From NCBI GenBank assembly GCA_002438505.1, contig DJPI01000005.1, positions 34,536-65,360 of the forward strand: a DNA stretch of 30,825 nt. Direction: 5' to 3'. The stretch comes from Ruminococcaceae bacterium UBA6416 (GTDB taxonomy: Bacteria > Bacillota > Clostridia > Oscillospirales > Acutalibacteraceae). Of the stretch, positions 29,678 through 30,825 are shown one piece after another. The notes under the pieces were generated by a model. The model saw nothing but the letters and a program-made list of their open reading frames with translations. It did no database searches and was not told the origin of the DNA. The position numbers and the translations under genes are program-made. How positions within the stretch are numbered: the first letter of the stretch is position 1; each line of letters starts with the position of its first letter.

Positions 29678-29705
29678 ATGATACTACAAATCCAAAAAAA
29701 GTCAA
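29678..29705 (-). promoter_or_regulatory. Promoter of the glycosyltransferase gene
   Basis: Minus-strand TTGACT (29705-29700), 16-nt spacer, TATCAT (29683-29678). A start near 29671 gives a 43-nt leader. Confidence 0.65.
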
Positions 29706-29802
29706 CACAAACGCCATGTCTGACACCGAACATTAAGAAATATTACATTTTTATGACAAAATTGCACCGACTTTGAAAAGCATTGTTATCTCTTTTCAAA
29801 AT

Positions 29803-29832
29803 TAAAAAAACGGGCAGCTTTTCAGCCGCCCG
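29803..29832 (-). terminator. Terminator of the PASTA kinase gene
   Basis: CGGGCAGCT (29811-29819) pairs with AGCCGCCCG (29824-29832) over a 4-nt loop, with one G-T wobble, followed on the minus strand by seven T. It is 12 nt after the stop codon. Confidence 0.92.
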
Positions 29833-29843
29833 GATGAAACGAT

Positions 29844-30825
29844 TCAATTTTCGCCGCCGTCCGAAGCCAACTCGCCCCAGACAGTGAGAGTGATTGTTGT
29901 TCCCTTTTCAAACTCAAGCCCGGCAACCAGTGACATATTGCAAACCGTTCCCGGCTCCCTTGTTCCGTTGTTTTTCTTTGTGACCTTCTGAACGGAAAAG
30001 CCGTCTTTTGAAAGCAGGTCATATGCGTCCTCATACTTCATTCCCATAACGTCTTTAAGAACAACATACGGCTTTCCGCTGCTGACAACAACGGTGATTT
30101 TTGTTCCTTTCAAAACGGATTCTCCGGGTTTGATGCTTTGAGAGATTATTGAGTTTTTTTCAACCTCATCGCTCGCCTCAAACACAAACTCAATTTCAAA
30201 ATTCTTTTTAAATGTTTCGCTTGAAAGGATGTCATAGTATGTCAGCTGAGAAAAATCGGCAACTTTAACATACTCGGCAGGGCCGGAGGTTGTTTTTTCC
30301 GTCTGTTCTTTTTCCGTTGTTTTTGCTCCGCTTTGGTGCGGCTCGGCGTTCATTGGAAGAAAAGCAACCTTTGAAAGCGCAGAATCAAGGAACGGAACGT
30401 CAAAATATTTATAAAGCAAAGTTGAATAAGCCGTCACAAATGCCATTGCCGCAACAAGAAGAACCGTTACGGCAACCTTCACCGTCAAAGCGGTGTCAGA
30501 CTCACCGCGAGGAGGGGGAGCGCTTTTTTCTCCGGCATTCACAGCCGGTTCCTTTTCCTTTTCTTTGGCGCCTTCATTCAAAACGGGCGCCTCTTTTTGA
30601 GGCACGGGCTGAGCTTTTTCATCGGACGCCGGATAAAGCAGGTCATAAAGCGCAGCAACGGTTTGAATCCTGTTTTCCGGATATATCTTCAAAGCGCCGA
30701 GAATGACGTTCACCGTTTTTCCGTCAAGCTCATTTGCATACTCCTTTGGAATGACCATCATGTCACTCACTGCGCGGTCGGCGGCATTCTGCGGTGTGAT
30801 TCCGGTCAAAAGCTTATACATCACG
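29844..30825 (-). CDS. PASTA-domain serine/threonine protein kinase, C-terminal part (cut by window edge)
   Basis: About 326 residues are visible; the kinase N-lobe and catalytic loop lie beyond the right edge. The first 65 residues are the end of a Hanks-type kinase C-lobe (MYKLLTGITPQNAADR, ALKIYPENRIQTVAALYDLLY). A Pro/Glu/Lys-rich linker, one TM helix (about 113-134, VKVAVTVLLVAAMAFVTAY), an acidic/Thr-rich stalk and two extracellular PASTA domains follow (about 185-250 with FEASDEVEKNSIISQSIKPG; about 252-320 with DVMGMKYEDAYDLLSKDGFS). PrkC/PknB-type kinases sense muropeptides through PASTA and control wall synthesis and spore germination. Two PASTA domains is on the low side (three to five is common). 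A strong terminator follows it. Confidence 0.9.
   Translation of the reverse strand, partial: VMYKLLTGITPQNAADRAVSDMMVIPKEYANELDGKTVNVILGALKIYPENRIQTVAALYDLLYPASDEKAQPVPQKEAPVLNEGAKEKEKEPAVNAGEKSAPPPRGESDTALTVKVAVTVLLVAAMAFVTAYSTLLYKYFDVPFLDSALSKVAFLPMNAEPHQSGAKTTEKEQTEKTTSGPAEYVKVADFSQLTYYDILSSETFKKNFEIEFVFEASDEVEKNSIISQSIKPGESVLKGTKITVVVSSGKPYVVLKDVMGMKYEDAYDLLSKDGFSVQKVTKKNNGTREPGTVCNMSLVAGLEFEKGTTITLTVWGELASDGGEN

Noticed and set aside
29646..29679. Hairpin ATATATC/GATATAT in the glycosyltransferase leader
   Set aside because: One arm overlaps the -10 and would be upstream of the RNA start, so it cannot form in the transcript; it could be a DNA dyad only.

Overview
The window looks like chromosome from an anaerobic, endospore-forming Firmicute of the class Clostridia, perhaps a gut Oscillospirales-type organism (the order is inferred). 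Evidence for this is spoVT, a ylxM-ffh-rpsP-khpA block, an ECF folate transporter FolT under a tetrahydrofolate riboswitch, a PASTA-domain Ser/Thr kinase, an intrinsic terminator after most transcripts, and oxygen-sensitive chemistry: a ferredoxin-thioredoxin-reductase-like protein and an Fe-S old-yellow-enzyme oxidoreductase. Translation starts include several TTG and GTG codons chosen by strong Shine-Dalgarno (SD) sites. TAG, TAA and TGA are all used as stops, so the code is standard. Many promoters are near-perfect TTGACA-N17-TATAAT.

Layout. 1-1.85 kb (minus): a Crp/Fnr-type regulator and the substrate-binding lipoprotein of an ABC transporter that continues off the left edge. 1.86-2.5 kb: spoVT. 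2.55-9.6 kb (minus): one long transcription unit, guaB, metF, a metH-activation protein, metH, trxA, a 65-residue FTR-catalytic-like protein, and a secreted beta-propeller gene broken by an in-frame TAG. 9.6-14.6 kb (minus): an SDR plus an OYE-type NADH:flavin oxidoreductase, then a separate secreted LCAT-like hydrolase gene. 14.7-16.7 kb (minus): phospho-sugar mutase and a tiny LPXTG protein. 16.8-19.2 kb (minus): ylxM-ffh-rpsP-khpA. 19.3-25.1 kb (plus): THF riboswitch-folT, RNase P RNA, a small membrane protein, recD2, comF and a divergent mreB-like gene. 25.1-30.8 kb (minus): an unknown two-TM protein, initiator tRNA-fMet, a decayed FAD oxidoreductase, a two-domain teichoic-acid-type glycosyltransferase and the C-terminal part of a PASTA kinase cut by the window edge.

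How the genes fit together. The 2.6-9.5 kb unit joins GMP synthesis (IMPDH), methyl-THF production (MetF), cobalamin-dependent methionine synthesis (MetH with a separate reactivation protein) and a ferredoxin-to-thioredoxin electron path. The folate importer at 19.6 kb feeds the same one-carbon pool and carries its own THF sensor. The most interesting points are the Trx/FTR pair inside the methionine operon, an IMP dehydrogenase whose active-site residues match the Tritrichomonas foetus enzyme position for position, an operator-like dyad in its promoter, the mini-LPXTG protein, the amber-interrupted propeller gene, and a hairpin between rnpB and the next gene that buries that gene's SD. I did not see an obvious mobile element, CRISPR array, phage or defence island.
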